Positions 6,891 to 7,856 of a stretch of DNA of 7,856 nucleotides are shown one piece after another (within the stretch, counting starts at the first letter, position 1; the number at the start of each line of letters is the position of its first letter). The stretch is from the NCBI GenBank assembly GCA_017459485.1, contig JAFUCW010000068.1, positions 1 through 7,856 of the forward strand, written 5' to 3'. The DNA is from Eggerthellaceae bacterium (GTDB taxonomy: Bacteria > Actinomycetota > Coriobacteriia > Coriobacteriales > Eggerthellaceae). Position numbers and translations under genes: made by a program. The notes below the pieces were generated by a model. It was given only the letters and a program-made list of their open reading frames with translations, had not been told where the DNA came from and searched no databases.

Positions 6891-7856
6891 TTACTTCGCG
6901 TGCTTGCCGATAGGTGCGGGTGCTGTTTGGCGACGGCGCATGAGGACGGCGCCGGTGACTGCGACAGCCGCAAAGGCGGCGATTGCCATCAGCATGCCGG
7001 TGGGTGCCTCGTCACCAGTCTTGGAAGTAGTCGTCGCCGTGGTGCCTGACGTGCGAGGCACAGACGTTCCGGAACCAGATCCGCCCGACGAACCCCCCAC
7101 AGACACTTTGATGCGCTTCTCGTCGGACTGCAGCGTACGGTTCGGGTCGCCGTTAAACGTCGTCGTAGCAACATTGGGAATCGAAGCAATGTTGCCAGCA
7201 GCGTTTAGATAAGGCGATAGATTGGCGCCGTCGCGCACCTTCGCCTGGAACTCGACCACGACGGTCTGCCCGCGCAGCGAAACAGCAGTGGCATCGGCTA
7301 TGGTCACCGTCAGCTTGTTGTCCTTGATCTCCACCGCGGCGTCGATCACCTGGCCGTCGCATGTAACTTTTACGTTGTCGGCCGTAGAAACAAACTCCAG
7401 CACGCTTTCCAGCTGGTCGCTGATCTCGACCAACGTGGCGTCAGGGCTTATCTTCTGCGAAATAGTATACGTGACAACATGGTTGCGCGAGATGAAGCTC
7501 GTACTGCTGGAGTCCATGCCCTTAATCGGTCGCTCATCGTCTGTCTTACCAGGGTTCCACTTGGCCGTGTAGGTGACGTTGCCTTCGGCGTCGACGCTGC
7601 GGTCCCAGCCGGCGAAGGTATAGCCGTCGCGGGTCGGATCGGCAGGCGCCGCAGGCTCGTCGCTGCCCTCAGAGATGGTGATCTTGTCCTGAATCACCCT
7701 GCCATCGTAGTCGACATACTGCACCCAGACGGTCTTCGTCGGGTTCCACTTGGCCGTGTAGGTGACGTTGCCTTCGGCGTCGACGCTGCGATCCCAGCCG
7801 GCGAAGGTATAGCCGTCGCGGGTCGGGTCGGCAGGCGCCGCAGGCTCGTCCTCGCC
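6891..7856 (-). CDS. Surface protein with InlB-type repeats and sortase-like tail (partial, C-terminal 321 residues)
   Basis: The frame enters at base 7856, so the signal peptide and N-terminal part are missing; an internal GTG at 7724 is not the real start. Visible residues 1-43 and 44-106 carry Listeria-Bacteroides (InlB B-type) repeats with the typical DPTRDGYTFAGWD...VTYTAKW pattern. Residues of about 110-251 form a beta-rich domain (VVTYTISQ, ISDQLE, LTVTIAD, IPNVATTTF) that resembles the isopeptide-forming D2 domain of fimbrial proteins and adhesins, with Asn228 in the IPN motif as a possible bond partner. A Gly/Ser/Thr linker leads to SKTGDE (278-283), a hydrophobic span of about 19 residues (288-306), then RRR and a short basic tail, as in cell-wall sorting signals but without Leu-Pro. 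Likely an adhesin or other exposed protein; the ligand is unknown. Confidence 0.85.
   Translation of the reverse strand, partial: GEDEPAAPADPTRDGYTFAGWDRSVDAEGNVTYTAKWNPTKTVWVQYVDYDGRVIQDKITISEGSDEPAAPADPTRDGYTFAGWDRSVDAEGNVTYTAKWNPGKTDDERPIKGMDSSSTSFISRNHVVTYTISQKISPDATLVEISDQLESVLEFVSTADNVKVTCDGQVIDAAVEIKDNKLTVTIADATAVSLRGQTVVVEFQAKVRDGANLSPYLNAAGNIASIPNVATTTFNGDPNRTLQSDEKRIKVSVGGSSGGSGSGTSVPRTSGTTATTTSKTGDEAPTGMLMAIAAFAAVAVTGAVLMRRRQTAPAPIGKHAK
7008..7022 (-). other. Non-canonical sortase-like motif KTGDE
   Basis: Encodes Lys-Thr-Gly-Asp-Glu directly before the hydrophobic span and the RRR charge cluster. The LPXTG consensus has Leu-Pro two and three residues before Thr; here these places are Thr-Ser. 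The tripartite layout supports a sorting signal, while the motif itself is degenerate. Confidence 0.5.
7552..7850 (-). repeat. 189-bp tandem repeat in the surface-protein gene, two copies of a 110-bp conserved core
   Basis: Bases 7552-7661 and 7741-7850 are identical except for two substitutions, both synonymous (GAC/GAT codons). The offset of 189 bp equals 63 codons, one InlB-type repeat unit. Similarity stops after 7661 and 7850, where linker codons differ, and the second copy runs to the window edge, so more copies probably lie upstream. Confidence 0.9.

Overview
The window is a high-GC stretch in which every convincing gene lies on the minus strand. In transcription order it carries the 3' part of a large repeat-bearing surface protein gene (6891-7856, 5' end outside), a meso-diaminopimelate dehydrogenase gene (ddh, 5425-6402), rpoB (1370-4912) and the first 456 codons of rpoC (1-1369). 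GC-rich codon use, an actinobacterial-type insertion in RpoC and an RpoB close to actinobacterial homologues suggest an actinobacterium. The overall style (small RpoB, ddh, a Listeria-Bacteroides-repeat surface protein) would fit the Coriobacteriia/Eggerthellaceae. That placement is inference, not proof.

Core region (1-5012): rpoB and rpoC abut with no spacer (stop and start read TAAATG) and form the transcription operon. A strong sigma-70-type promoter (TTGACG, 17 bp, TATTGT) with an A-rich upstream element lies about 55 bp upstream of the rpoB GTG start. A small hairpin sits near the 5' end of the leader. rplJ/rplL, the usual upstream neighbours, do not occupy the expected place; ddh does.

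Gap 1 (4928-5424): no credible gene. Most of it is a degenerate tandem array of about four 76-79 bp units (5163-5466). Its first unit contains the last codons and the stop of ddh, and the downstream units resemble decayed copies of that 3' end. This is the most unusual structure in the window.

Middle (5425-6890): ddh is complete and has all the family motifs I can check, so it should give one-step synthesis of meso-diaminopimelate for peptidoglycan and lysine. Its 488-bp upstream gap holds a perfect tandem 14-mer with an inverted half-site (6565-6613, operator-like), three copies of a GCYGAACAGC decamer, a terminator-like stem (6685-6711) and a 12-bp inverted repeat just after the surface-protein stop.

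End (6891-7856): the C-terminal 321 residues of a secreted adhesin-like protein. It has one and a half InlB-type repeats that are almost identical at the DNA level, an isopeptide/D2-like beta domain, a Gly/Ser/Thr linker, and a sortase-like tail (KTGDE, hydrophobic span, RRR) lacking the canonical Leu-Pro.

The core genes look ordinary. I see no clear defence, mobile or biosynthetic system here. The points worth following are the repeat array, the ddh upstream operator-like repeats and the atypical anchor.
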